From the NCBI RefSeq assembly GCF_001995215.1, contig NZ_MUXN01000024.1, forward strand, positions 153,951 through 217,950: a stretch of 64,000 bases of DNA, read 5' to 3'. The notes under the pieces were generated by a model. The model did not search any database. It saw only the letters and a program-made list of their open reading frames with translations, and was not told the origin of the DNA. This stretch comes from Amycolatopsis azurea DSM 43854. GTDB taxonomy: Bacteria > Actinomycetota > Actinomycetes > Mycobacteriales > Pseudonocardiaceae. The stretch's first letter is position 1. Each line of letters starts with the position of its first letter. The position numbers and the translations under genes are program-made. Shown in pieces: positions 35,285-43,828 of the stretch.

Positions 35285-36298
35285 CTAGCGCGGCCCCGAT
35301 ACCGGTGAACGCACATCCTGGACGGTCTCGCTGCGCCGGAAGCGCGGATGGGCCGCGAGTACCAGCGCGCCGAAGGTGATCGCGACACCCGCGAAGGTGG
35401 CGACGGACGGCCGCGGGCCTGGAGTGAGGGCGTCCAGCAGGACGGCGCCGAGCAGTTGGCCCGACACACTGGCCAACCCGAAGACCAGCACGCCGATGCG
35501 CCGGACGACGAGCGTGGCCACCGAGACAACACCTACCCCGATCAGCCCGCCCAGGTAGAGCAGTGGCTCCGAGGGCAGGTGTCCGGGCAGATCCCCGCCG
35601 AACCCGGCCCGGATCGTCAGAGCGAGGGTGAGCGACCCGGCCGCGACGACGAAATTGATCAGGGTCGCCGGCCACGGAGACCCGGCGACCGCTCCGACCC
35701 GCCCGTTCAACGCCGACTGCACCGCGATCGCGACACCGGCGAACACGGGCAGGACCACCAAGGCCAGTGTTCCGGACCCGCTCCACGCGCCTCGGCCGGT
35801 CACGGCGACCGCAACCACGCAGGCCGCGGCACCCGCCGTCCGCGCCACCGTGATCCGGCGCGGAGCGCCGGCTCCACCCCAGAACCGGTCCATGAGCAGC
35901 CCGCCGACAGCCGAGCCACCCACGACCGCCACGGTGAACACGGCCACGCCGACCGAGCCGACGCTGATTCCCTGACCGGCCACGAACACGGCGCCACACA
36001 CTCCGCCCGCCAGATGCCACCACCGCAGCTCGCCGCCGCGGACCGCGGCGTGGACCAGCCTCAGCCCGCGTCGTCCCACCGGGAGCAGCGGAACGATCGC
36101 GAGCAGGAGGAGAAGCCCGACGGACGTCGAGGCCAGTGTGGCCGTGATCCCGTCGCCCACTCGCGAACCGAGCTCCCCGTTCAAGCGCGACTGAACAGCC
36201 AAGCCGACACCGCCGATCACCGCCCCCGCGATCGGGATCGGACCTCGACCAAGTCCAGCCGGCGAACCCGGCTCCACCGATTCCCCACGCCCCATCAC
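35285..36298 (-). CDS. DMT-family transporter, YdcZ (DUF606) type
   Basis: 337 residues with about ten hydrophobic segments. It is an internal duplication: GGVGLAVQSRLNGELGSRVG at the start of half one matches AGVAIAVQSALNGRVGAVAG at the start of half two, the recognised YdcZ signature (A-x-Q-S-x-L-N-G). Single-unit YdcZ proteins act as pairs; here the two are fused. It would sit in the cytoplasmic membrane and export or import a small metabolite, not known. The C-terminus SETVQDVRSPVSG is cytosolic. A cotranscribed hypothetical gene lies ten bases downstream. Confidence 0.9.
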   Translation of the reverse strand: MMGRGESVEPGSPAGLGRGPIPIAGAVIGGVGLAVQSRLNGELGSRVGDGITATLASTSVGLLLLLAIVPLLPVGRRGLRLVHAAVRGGELRWWHLAGGVCGAVFVAGQGISVGSVGVAVFTVAVVGGSAVGGLLMDRFWGGAGAPRRITVARTAGAAACVVAVAVTGRGAWSGSGTLALVVLPVFAGVAIAVQSALNGRVGAVAGSPWPATLINFVVAAGSLTLALTIRAGFGGDLPGHLPSEPLLYLGGLIGVGVVSVATLVVRRIGVLVFGLASVSGQLLGAVLLDALTPGPRPSVATFAGVAITFGALVLAAHPRFRRSETVQDVRSPVSGPR

Positions 36299-36400
36299 TG
36301 GCCGAACGATAACGCCCTGCCGCAGGCTCTGGTGATCTTGTCGAATTCTTCACCGGGATGGCGGAGAATTGTCTCGCAGCCTGGGATCTCGCGAAACTCC

Positions 36401-36868
36401 TCAGCCCACCGAGGTGCGGGTGGCCCGGTGTTCGGTGGTGGCGCTTACGGTGCCGGCGTCGGTCTGGACGTAGACGAAGCTGTCGCCGTTGGGATCGAGG
36501 TACATGTCGAAATGCAGGGTTCCGCCGATGGTGAAGGTCCCCGAGCAGTCCGACGCGACGGTATAAGTACCGGTGAAGGCGTTGTGGGAGCTCGGCGTGC
36601 CGTTGAAGTTCGTGCTGGACACCCCTTTGAGGTTGCCCGCGCCGTCGAACCGCTCGGAGCCCGCGAAGGCCAGCGGGACGGCTCCGGTGCCACTGATCGA
36701 CCAGCCGTCGCCCGCGAACAGGTACGTGCCCTTGAGTGTGGACAGACCGCAGGGCGGTGCGGCAGCCGTGCCGGCGGTGGCGGAACTGACGAGGACTCCG
36801 GTGATTCCGGCCAGAAGAGCCGCGGCCAGAATCATCGAACGACGCGTGAAGCGGATACGATTCGACAT
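36401..36868 (-). CDS. Secreted protein of unknown function (155 aa)
   Basis: The ATG at 36868 sits after GGGGAG, so it was preferred to the ATG six codons earlier. Signal peptide: basic NRIRFTRR, hydrophobic SMILAAALLAGITGVLVSSA, and cleavage near ATAGTAAA. The mature part is small-residue and beta-rich (LKGTYLFAGDGWSISGTGAV, GTYTVASDCSGTFTIGGTLH) with two cysteines probably forming one disulfide. The pattern resembles lipocalin-like or adhesin-like beta barrels of actinomycetes, but no family was recognised. Confidence 0.82.
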   Translation of the reverse strand: MSNRIRFTRRSMILAAALLAGITGVLVSSATAGTAAAPPCGLSTLKGTYLFAGDGWSISGTGAVPLAFAGSERFDGAGNLKGVSSTNFNGTPSSHNAFTGTYTVASDCSGTFTIGGTLHFDMYLDPNGDSFVYVQTDAGTVSATTEHRATRTSVG

Positions 36869-37068
36869 GAACTCTCCCCAATTCACAGAGAACCATTGGC
36901 GTGATCAATCAATGGAATTAATGGTTCACGCGAGTGGCGGCCACGGGCAGAGTCCAAAGTCCTCGAATTCGCCTATTCGGCGACAAACAATTTCAGGCAG
37001 CTTGTTTGTTCGATAATTTCCGGAATCGCATACGTGCGCATGCGGGTGTTTCCTGGGAGACTTGGTCG

Positions 37069-37361
37069 ATGCGGATCAGGTATCAGGTCGTCACCTTCGA
37101 CGCGGCAGATCTCTCGGCCGAGAGCCGATTCTGGGCTGGCGTGCTGGGCGGGGTGGTCGAAGACGATGGTGACTGGCACATGGTGACCATCTCGACCTGT
37201 GGGTCGAAGACTTCGCCGAAGCGCACGAACAGGTCATGGCCCTCGGCGCCTCGGTGCTGAAGAAGGCCGCCGGGAACACGACCGGGGACGACTTCCAGGT
37301 GTATGCCGATCCCGCGGGGCATCCCTTCTGCCTGTGCTGGCTGGTCGCCGAACAGCGCTGA
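37069..37361 (+). pseudogene. VOC-family (glyoxalase-like) gene broken by an internal deletion
   Basis: The first frame reads MRIRYQVVTFDAADLSAESR ... VVEDDGDWHMV, the N-terminal half of a VOC domain, and stops matching at about 37185. The conserved second half then appears in another frame from 37188 (HLDLWVEDFAEAHEQVMALG, DDFQVYADPAGHPFCLCW, ending at the TGA at 37359-37361). The ~30 residues that normally join the halves (a QLAPDH-type metal-ligand region) are absent. The simplest explanation is one deletion of a length not divisible by three. Such proteins are small dioxygenase or lyase-fold metalloproteins. A sequencing error alone would not explain the lost residues. Confidence 0.85.
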
Positions 37362-37368
37362 GCGGCGG

Positions 37369-38112
37369 TCAGGCGGATCGCAACACGTCGATCTCGCCGC
37401 CTGGCATGGAGATGTCGAAGCCGTGCTCGGTCAGCCAGCGGATCGCCAGCAGGCTCCGCACGGACCACCACGCGCGGATCAAGTCGAGGTCGGCGTCCGT
37501 GCCGTAGCCGGCGATGACGTCGTCGAGGTGTTCCCTGTGTCCTAGCGTCAAAGAAGCGAGGTCGAAGTGGGCGTCGCCCTGGGCGGCCTCGGACCAGTCG
37601 ATCACGCCGGTGACCTCGTCGCCGTCGACGAAGACATGGGCGACCTGCAAGTCACCGTGGATGAACGCGGGCGTCCACGGCCGGAGCACGGTCTCGGCGA
37701 TTCCGCGGTTGCGTTCGACCAGGTTCTTGGGGAGGACGCCGGTGGTGACGAGCCACTCGCATTCGGCGTCGAGACTCGAAGCGAGTTCGTCGACACTCCG
37801 GCCGGGCCGGGGTGTCAACGGCGCGTCGTGCAGTTTCCGCACCGCGGCGCCCGCGGCGGTCCATGCCGCCGACGACGCGGTCGAAGGCTCGCCGAGTCGG
37901 CCGAGCGCCTTCCCTGGGAGAGCAGCGAGCGCGAGCACAGGCGGCTTTCGCCACAGGATTTCGGGAGTCGGTATCGGCGCCATGGCCATCGCCTCGACCT
38001 CGACGTCGGTGCGTGTCTGATCGGCGTCGATCTTCAGGAACACGTCACCGACGCGCAGGGTCGCGCAATCGTGGTGGGCGACGACGACCTCGACTTCCTC
38101 CATGAAGCCCAT
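37369..38112 (-). CDS. Aminoglycoside phosphotransferase (APH)-family kinase
   Basis: 247 residues from the ATG at 38112; an ATG three codons later is also possible, while the long upstream frame overlaps the divergent gene at 38215. Kinase features: FLKIDAD near the N-terminus (Lys of the ATP site), the catalytic loop AFIHGDLQVAHVFVDGDEV and the metal motif GVIDWSEAAQGDAHFDLASL. The catalytic-loop Asn of most APH enzymes is His here (HGDLQVAH), as in one actinobacterial subgroup. The substrate need not be an antibiotic; many relatives phosphorylate metabolites. Standing alone, no pathway context. Confidence 0.85.
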   Translation of the reverse strand: MGFMEEVEVVVAHHDCATLRVGDVFLKIDADQTRTDVEVEAMAMAPIPTPEILWRKPPVLALAALPGKALGRLGEPSTASSAAWTAAGAAVRKLHDAPLTPRPGRSVDELASSLDAECEWLVTTGVLPKNLVERNRGIAETVLRPWTPAFIHGDLQVAHVFVDGDEVTGVIDWSEAAQGDAHFDLASLTLGHREHLDDVIAGYGTDADLDLIRAWWSVRSLLAIRWLTEHGFDISMPGGEIDVLRSA

Positions 38113-38214
38113 TGTCACGGGGAAGATCGTCGATGTCGCAGGAATTATCGCGCGCGGTCGGCCCGCTGCCCTGACCCAACGGATAGCCGTGCTGTCGGGG
38201 ATATCGTCGAAGAC

Positions 38215-38493
38215 GTGTCGGATCCCTGGCTGCGTATCGAGGTCCTCGATGGGGAGATCCCTGCGAGCGCGTGGCGACGCGCAAACGCCGAAGTGTTCCT
38301 CGACGCCGCGATCGCCGATCGGGCTGTGCGGTGGTCGTGGCGAGTGCATGATCTCGGCGTGGCGTTCGAGGTCGCCTTCCGCACGGAACAGATCCGTGAC
38401 GAGTTCTGTCGCCGAATTTCGGTGAAGGAAGCGCTCGAAGCCGCGCCGGATCCTCGACGCGGCGTGACCGTGACGTCAGGCGGTGGCGACTAG
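38215..38493 (+). CDS. Small conserved-looking hypothetical protein (92 aa)
   Basis: GTG start at 38215 giving SDPWLRIEVLDGEIPASAWR, then a beta-alpha pattern with FEVAFRTEQIRDEFCRRISV and a short Gly-rich end. The frame is open much further upstream but that part is antisense to the kinase gene. No family recognised; the density of Trp/Arg/Glu and codon use favour a real gene. It is transcribed divergently from the kinase and its stop overlaps by 4 bp the stop of the convergent GreA-like gene. Confidence 0.62.
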   Translation: MSDPWLRIEVLDGEIPASAWRRANAEVFLDAAIADRAVRWSWRVHDLGVAFEVAFRTEQIRDEFCRRISVKEALEAAPDPRRGVTVTSGGGD

Positions 38494-38948
38494 CGCGTGG
38501 CTCCCCGGTGCCGCCCGTAGGGTTCCGCCCTGACCAGGGTGACGTGGACCGCGCCACCGCTCGGCACGCGATATTCCCGCCGGTCACCAGGTTTCGCACC
38601 GTGCAGCGCGCGGCCGATCGGCGAATCGGGGGAGTAGACCTCGAGATCTCTGTGGCCCGCTTCGTCGCGCATGCCGAGCAGGAAGGTCTCGGTGTCGCCG
38701 TCGTCGTACTCGACGGTGAGCACCATGCCGGGCTCGGCGACCCCGTCGTCGGGAGGATCCTGCCCGACGACGGCCACGCGCAGCACGTCCTCGATCTGCC
38801 GGATCCGTGACTGCCGATGGGTGTGGAGCGCGATTTCGTCGTCGCCGTCCCGCTCGACGGCGGCGGCGCGTCGCAACGCCGCGAGTTCCCGCACCAGACG
38901 CGCATGGGTTTCCGGGGTCAGCCAAGGGCCTGACGAGACCATGGTCAT
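38490..38948 (-). CDS. GreA/GreB-family elongation factor-like protein
   Basis: 152 residues. The N-terminal part is a helical hairpin (THARLVRELAALRRAAAVER ... HRQSRIRQIEDVLRVAVV) and the C-terminal part the FKBP-like Gre domain: EPGMVLTVEYDDGDTETFLL, EVYSPDSPIGRALHGAKPGD and YRVPSGGAVHVTLV. Gre factors enter the RNA polymerase secondary channel and stimulate cleavage of backtracked RNA. The acidic D-x-x-E pair needed for cleavage is not evident at the hairpin tip (RDGDDEIALH may provide it), so it could instead be an anti-cleavage paralogue. The start overlaps the stop of the small upstream gene (ATGA). Confidence 0.85.
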   Translation of the reverse strand: MTMVSSGPWLTPETHARLVRELAALRRAAAVERDGDDEIALHTHRQSRIRQIEDVLRVAVVGQDPPDDGVAEPGMVLTVEYDDGDTETFLLGMRDEAGHRDLEVYSPDSPIGRALHGAKPGDRREYRVPSGGAVHVTLVRAEPYGRHRGATR

Positions 38949-39127
38949 GGTGATGATCGCCTTTCGGTCGAAGGGCTGCGGGGCTGTCGCCGGAAAGCAC
39001 CCGCGTCGGTGGCGAAGCCGATGGCGGCCTTCAGCAGGAGAGCCTTTTCGGTGCGCAGCAGAGCGTTCTCGGCGCGGAGTCGGTCCACTTCGGACTGTGC
39101 GGTCTCTTCTTCCGGTGGCATCGTCAT
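38945..39127 (-). CDS. Small coiled-coil protein (60 aa)
   Basis: It starts at the ATG at 39127 (a second ATG is two codons later), five bases after the oxidoreductase stop, and its stop overlaps the GreA-like start (ATGA). This tight coupling is the main reason to call it. The middle is one leucine-zipper-like helix, SEVDRLRAENALLRTEKALL, followed by a basic tail. That helix resembles the zipper of IS3-type OrfA proteins, but no helix-turn-helix or partner OrfB is present, so it is not a transposase fragment by itself. Function unknown. Confidence 0.6.
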   Translation of the reverse strand: MTMPPEEETAQSEVDRLRAENALLRTEKALLLKAAIGFATDAGAFRRQPRSPSTERRSSP

Positions 39128-39132
39128 CCGAT

Positions 39133-40395
39133 TCAGCGGAGGGGATCGAAGGGGCGCAGGGCTTCGGACTGTTTGCCGGTGGTGATGTGCTCGGCCAGGA
39201 GCCGTCCGGTGATCGGTCCGTGGGTCAGGCCCCACATTCCGTGCCCGCCGGCGATGTAGAGCCCGGGGGTGCTCGTCGCGCCGATCACGTGCCGTCCGTC
39301 GGTGGTGACCGGGCGCGAGCCGACCCATTCGTCGGTTCGCCGGTCCCAGTCCAACCCGGTGAGATACGGCCTCGCCGAGTCGATGATCGCGGCGATCCGG
39401 GCCGGATCCGGTGGCGCGTCCGGCTTCCGGAACTCCATCGTCCCGGCCACGCGGAGGCCGCCCTGGTACGGCGTGCACGCCACGCGAATGTCCGGCAGGT
39501 AGAGCGGTCCGGGCACCGGCTCGTCGGTCGGCACGGTGAAGGAGTAGCCGCGCCCGGCGCGCACGGGGACCTTGACGCCCCATCGTCGTCCCAGGTCGCC
39601 CAGCCACGCTCCGGTCGCGAGTACGACCGCGTTGGCGTTCACGGTCTGGCCGGAGGTCGAGCGCACGCTCAGCGCGTGATGGTGCGCGCGCAGGGACGCG
39701 ACCTCGAACCGGTGCCGGATCGTCCCGCCCCGGCTGACCACCGCCCGCGCCAGCGACTCGACGAACCGGCCCGGGTCCACGTAGCGCTGCCCCTCGATCC
39801 GGACACCGGCGCCGAGCCGCGTGGCCGCCTGGGGGAATCGCTCCGCGAGCTCGGCGCCGGTGAGACGGGTGTACGAGATGTCCTGTCCGGCCTCGCCGAT
39901 GCGCCGCAGTTCCGTGATCAGCCCCGCCGCGTGCCCCGCGGTCTCGAACGCCGCCGTGATCGGCGCTTCGATGGTGGGCGCGTCGACACCGTTCGCGGTG
40001 AGGACGTCGAAGGCCTCCAGGCATTCTTCGTTCAGCGGCGCGTTCGCCTCGACGGTGCGGGTCCACGATCGATCGGTGCAGTTCGCGGCGAACCGGGCCA
40101 GGAACGACCACAGTCGCGGGTCGGGGGACGGCGGGACGTGCAGCGGGGCCTGCCGGTCCAGCAGGGTCCGCAGTCCGTAGCGCAGGACGCCGGGTTCGTT
40201 GAGCGGGATCGCGAGCCCAGGGGAGAGCCAGCCCGCGTTACCCCATGACGCGCCCGCCGCGATGCCTTCGCGGTCCACCACTGTGACGCCGACCCCGTGT
40301 TCCTGCAAGAACCACGCGGTCGACAGGCCGACCACGCCGGCGCCGATCACGATCGCCGAACGTGGGACGCCGTCGATCCGGTCGAGATCGCCCAT
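39133..40395 (-). CDS. FAD-dependent D-amino-acid dehydrogenase-like oxidoreductase
   Basis: 420 residues from the ATG at 40395, preceded by GGAGGAATTC. N-terminal FAD motif SAIVIGAGVVGLSTAWFLQE then VTVVDREGIAAGASWGNAGW, which is the DadA signature; the C-terminal YIAGGHGMWGLTHGPITGRL closes the FAD site. DadA-type enzymes oxidise D-amino acids or hydroxyproline/proline-like imino acids and pass electrons to the respiratory chain or oxygen. It heads a three-gene coupled group (oxidoreductase, coiled-coil protein, GreA-like) and lies 109 bp downstream of a PucR regulator on the same strand, which probably controls it. Confidence 0.88.
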   Translation of the reverse strand: MGDLDRIDGVPRSAIVIGAGVVGLSTAWFLQEHGVGVTVVDREGIAAGASWGNAGWLSPGLAIPLNEPGVLRYGLRTLLDRQAPLHVPPSPDPRLWSFLARFAANCTDRSWTRTVEANAPLNEECLEAFDVLTANGVDAPTIEAPITAAFETAGHAAGLITELRRIGEAGQDISYTRLTGAELAERFPQAATRLGAGVRIEGQRYVDPGRFVESLARAVVSRGGTIRHRFEVASLRAHHHALSVRSTSGQTVNANAVVLATGAWLGDLGRRWGVKVPVRAGRGYSFTVPTDEPVPGPLYLPDIRVACTPYQGGLRVAGTMEFRKPDAPPDPARIAAIIDSARPYLTGLDWDRRTDEWVGSRPVTTDGRHVIGATSTPGLYIAGGHGMWGLTHGPITGRLLAEHITTGKQSEALRPFDPLR

Positions 40396-40504
40396 GAATT
40401 CCTCCGCTGCACGAGTGGTGCTGTCGCGGTCAGGATGACTCGGATCCGGTCGGCGGCGATTGTCCGGATTCGACAATCAGGGCGGGTGGCTTTGGCCGGA
40501 ACGG

Positions 40505-42043
40505 TCAAGGGGCAGGGTCGGAGACGGCCAGTTCGATGATCATCGCGAGCCGTTTCGCGGGCTGGTCGAGCCGCAGGTCGGTCACTTCGGCCATCTTCCG
40601 CAGCCGGTAGCGGATCGTGTTGGGATGCACGTCCAGCCGCTCGGCGGCCTCCGCGAGATCCCCTTGCGCCTCGAGCCAGGCGCGCAACGTCGTGACATAG
40701 CTGGTGGCGTTCGCGCTGTCGTGCCGCCGCAGCTCGGTGATCGGTCCCCGGGCAGGCGCCCGGCCGGACGCCGCGGCGGCCCGCAGCCGTTGCACCAGGA
40801 TGTCGTCCCAGGCCTCGTCGTAGGCGATCGCCGGCGACGAGGTGGGCCGCACATCGTGCAGCGCGAGGCATTCGTCGGCTTCCCGCCTGCTGGCAGGCAG
40901 TTCCGCCGACGCCGCGCCCGCCCCGATCCCGGCCAGCATCGTCACCTGGCGGGGCAGCGCCTCACGGATCGAACCCACCCACGCCCTGGCCGCCGCCACG
41001 TCGTCGCCGGGCAGGACGGTGTAGACGGTGTTGCTGAACAACGTGCTGCGGCCCGGACGTGACCAGCCGAAACCCGTGGTCGCCCGTTCGAACGCGAGCA
41101 GGAGCGCGGCATGGCGCTCGTCGCCGATGTGGGCCTGCAACGCGATCACCCGGAACCGGCCGGGAGGCAGGCCGAGCCTGCTGAGCACGGCCGCCGCGTC
41201 CGGTGTGCCCTCCAGCAGCCGGATCACCAGATCGGATTCGACCTGCCGCTCCAGATCCGCGCTCGCCCGTGACCGCAGCAGATGCAGGCCGACCGTGCGC
41301 GAACTGTCCCGCAGCACCGCACGCCGGGCGTCGGACAACGGCTGGTCGCATTCCACCCAGATCGAGCCCAGGGCTTCGCGGCCGGCCCGGACCGCGACCA
41401 CCATCCGCCCGGTCAGCCCGTGTTCCGGATCGGCCTCGACGAACAGCGGCTCGTCGGACTCGGCGAGGTGCCCGAACACACCCCGCCGCTCGAACAGCTC
41501 GCGGACCGGCTCCGGAACACGCCTGCCCAGGATCGTCTCCAGCCGTGCCCGGTCGGCCTGATGCTGACGGCTGGAGTAGGCCAGGATCCGGGAGAGCCGG
41601 TCCTCGATGGTCACCGCGCTGCCGAGCGCGTCCGCCAGGCTGTCGGCCAGCGCGAACAGGTCGGTCGGCCCCCGGCCGGACTCGGTCTCCCGGCCCTCCA
41701 GCACCAGCCCGTAGACCACTCCGGCGAGCTGGCCCCAGGAAACGTCCGGCTCCACCAGCAGCACGGCGACGCCGCCGGATTCCGCGCGCTCGGTCGCTTC
41801 CGGGCTCGGTGGCCGCGATCCGCGGACCAGGACGACCGACGCGTGTGCCGCCGCGGCCAGTTCGACGGCCGTGGTGATGGAGTCCGTCCCGACGGCGAGG
41901 AAGACGTCGCCGCGCAGTTCGCGCGGATCGGCGGCGTCGTGCATCACGACGTCGCGCAACGCCACCTCGCGCGAGACAGGGCAGCAGCACAGCCGCGCCC
42001 CGTACCCGCCGAGGACGTTCACGAGCCGATCCAGCGTCACCAT
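40505..42043 (-). CDS. PucR-family transcriptional regulator
   Basis: 512 residues. The C-terminus has the PucR HTH_30 helix-turn-helix: LEAQGDLAEAAERLDVHPNT followed by IRYRLRKMAEVTDLRLDQPA. The middle (~150-400) is the GGDEF-like/GAF-type ligand region, and the N-terminal ~110 residues (DVVMHDAADPRELRGDVFLA, VGTDSITTAVELAAAAHAS) are the PucR sensory domain. Relatives regulate purine, proline and amino-acid breakdown in response to the substrate. It is upstream of and parallel to the D-amino-acid dehydrogenase-like gene and divergent from a TetR gene; a role as local activator of amino-acid oxidation is likely. Confidence 0.88.
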   Translation of the reverse strand: MVTLDRLVNVLGGYGARLCCCPVSREVALRDVVMHDAADPRELRGDVFLAVGTDSITTAVELAAAAHASVVLVRGSRPPSPEATERAESGGVAVLLVEPDVSWGQLAGVVYGLVLEGRETESGRGPTDLFALADSLADALGSAVTIEDRLSRILAYSSRQHQADRARLETILGRRVPEPVRELFERRGVFGHLAESDEPLFVEADPEHGLTGRMVVAVRAGREALGSIWVECDQPLSDARRAVLRDSSRTVGLHLLRSRASADLERQVESDLVIRLLEGTPDAAAVLSRLGLPPGRFRVIALQAHIGDERHAALLLAFERATTGFGWSRPGRSTLFSNTVYTVLPGDDVAAARAWVGSIREALPRQVTMLAGIGAGAASAELPASRREADECLALHDVRPTSSPAIAYDEAWDDILVQRLRAAAASGRAPARGPITELRRHDSANATSYVTTLRAWLEAQGDLAEAAERLDVHPNTIRYRLRKMAEVTDLRLDQPAKRLAMIIELAVSDPAP

Positions 42044-42117
42044 GGCTCGTTCTTACTCCATTCGCGCGGCGGGGCCGCGGGTTGCCGGTCGTTACCTGAA
42101 CGCGCTATTTTCAGACC

Positions 42118-42780
42118 ATGCAGTCGGAAAAAAGACTGACCGGTCTGACTTTCATCGAGCAGGCCCGCCGTAGGCAGATCCTCGACGGCGCCGCGCAGGT
42201 GATCGTCGAACTCGGTTACGCCAACGCCTCCTTGGTGCGCATCGGCGAGGCGATCGGCAGCAGCAAGGGTGGCGTCCTCTACCACTTCCCGGACAAGAAC
42301 GCCCTGGTCGGAGCCCTGGTGCTGGACATCTACCAGCGCGGCGCCGCCACCATCGCCGCCGCGGTCCGGGAGGCAGGAGACAGCGCGGGGGCGAGGCTGC
42401 GGGCGTATATCCTGGCCAACCTCGCCTTCACCGCGTCGCATCGGATCGAGGCGATGGCGCTGGTGGAGCTGTCCAGTGGTTACCGCAGCCCGGACGGACG
42501 GCGGCTCGACGAAGTGATGCGGCATTGGCTGGAGGATCCCGGACGCAGCACCGAAGAACGCGCCGAACTGGCGGCGCTCGACCTCGTTCCGCTGGTGCGC
42601 CAGGGGGTCGAGAGCGGCGAGTTCCGCGCGTCGCTCGACCCGGACTCGGTGGCCACCGCGCTGCGCGGAGCGGTCGACGCAGCGGCGTCCCGCTGGGCTC
42701 GTGACCCGGGCTTCGACCCCGAGGCGTACGGCCGTGAGTTGGCCGACTTCGCCGACCACGCGTGCAGGAGGGTGCGATGA
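42118..42780 (+). CDS. TetR-family transcriptional repressor
   Basis: 220 residues. HTH near the N-terminus: RRRQILDGAAQVIVELGYAN, ASLVRIGEAIGSSKGGVLYH, FPDKNALVGALVLD. The C-terminal ligand domain (ASHRIEAMALVELSSGYRSP ...) is typical of TetR_C. It starts 74 bp from the divergent PucR gene, and its stop overlaps the start of the broken glycosyltransferase (ATGA), so the two were one transcript. Efflux or sugar-transfer control is the usual arrangement for such a pair. Possible operator sequence (GACCGGTC) overlaps its start region. Confidence 0.88.
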   Translation: MQSEKRLTGLTFIEQARRRQILDGAAQVIVELGYANASLVRIGEAIGSSKGGVLYHFPDKNALVGALVLDIYQRGAATIAAAVREAGDSAGARLRAYILANLAFTASHRIEAMALVELSSGYRSPDGRRLDEVMRHWLEDPGRSTEERAELAALDLVPLVRQGVESGEFRASLDPDSVATALRGAVDAAASRWARDPGFDPEAYGRELADFADHACRRVR

Positions 42781-43804
42781 CCCGGCTGCTGATCGTCACC
42801 ACCGGAAGCCACGGTGACCACGCGCCTTACGCCGGTCTGGGCCACGCGCTGCAGCAGAACGGTGTGCGGGTCACCCTTGCCGCAACGGGCCGCTTCGCGC
42901 GGCTCGCCCTCGACGCCGGGATCAGCTTCGCCGTGCTGCCTGACGACCCGGAGCCGATCGAGACGACCGAACGTGGCCGCCGCGCGAACGCGGGCGGAGT
43001 GCGCGGGTTGCGGACGCTGGTCGAACTCGGGGTCGAGCAGGCCCGCCGTCAGCTGCCCGCCCTGATCGCCGCCGCCGACACCGACGTGGTGGCCGCGACG
43101 ATCCCGACACTGTCGCTCGCCAAGCCGATCGCCGGCGTTGATCTCGGGCGGCTCAACCGGACACTGACCGGGCTCGCCGGGCGTTTCGCCACCCGGTTGT
43201 ACGCGCCGGTGGTGCACGAGGTCCGCCGGACCCTCGGCCTGCCAGCCGAAGACCGGGCGCAGGCGGCTGCCCGGATCGAGGAACTGCCGGTACTGCACGG
43301 GTTCAGTCCCGCGGTACAGCCACGCCCGCGCGTCTGGCGGCCGGGCGCCGAGGTTGTCGGTCACTGGTGGCCGATCACCACGCCGGACTGGCGACCACAA
43401 GAGGAACTCCTCGATTTCCTCGCCGCCGGACCACCACCGGTGTTCATCGGCTTCGGCACGACTGGCTCTTCGGCAGGGTGGCTGCCGTGGTCCACCACGC
43501 CGGAGCGGGTACCACCGCGGCGACCCTGCGTGCGGGCGTTCCGTCGGTCCCGGTCCCGCATGCACACGATCAACCGTTCTGGGCACGCCGTCTGGTGAGT
43601 CTCGGAGCCGCCCCGGCCGCCCTACCCGCCAAACGAGCCAACGGGCAACGACTCGCCGAGCGCCTCGCTCAGGCCGTCGGTGCACCTCGATACCGAGACA
43701 ACGCCGCCCGGGTCGCCGAGACACTCGCCACCGAGGACGCGGTGACCCCGGTGCTGCGCGTTCTCCAGGACCTGATGTCGGGGAAGCGCCTACCTTCCCC
43801 CTGA
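42777..43804 (+). pseudogene. UDP-glycosyltransferase (MGT/GT1-like) gene broken by an internal deletion
   Basis: The first frame gives 227 good residues: RLLIVTTGSHGDHAPYAGLG, VRVTLAATGRFARLALDAGI, down to PPPVFIGFG at 43457. The conserved acceptor/donor half then continues in a different frame from 43457: HDWLFGRVAAVVHHAGAGTT, AATLRAGVPSVPVPHAHDQP, FWARRLVSLGAAPAAL. In intact relatives about 50-60 residues stand between FGS and HDWLF; they are missing here, as in a deletion that also shifted the frame. The first frame then reads ~46 nonsense residues to a stop at 43598. The donor-site HHAGAGT motif survives but no functional enzyme can be made from one frame. Confidence 0.87.
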
Positions 43805-43828
43805 CAGGCGGCTGACGAATCGGTCGGT

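Noticed and set aside
38945..39127. IS3-type OrfA transposase fragment
   Set aside because: Only a leucine-zipper-like helix is shared; no helix-turn-helix, OrfB or inverted repeats are present, and coupling to neighbours supports an independent small gene.
42118..42780. Antibiotic biosynthesis cluster near the glycosyltransferase
   Set aside because: No PKS, NRPS or tailoring genes surround it, and the glycosyltransferase is broken.
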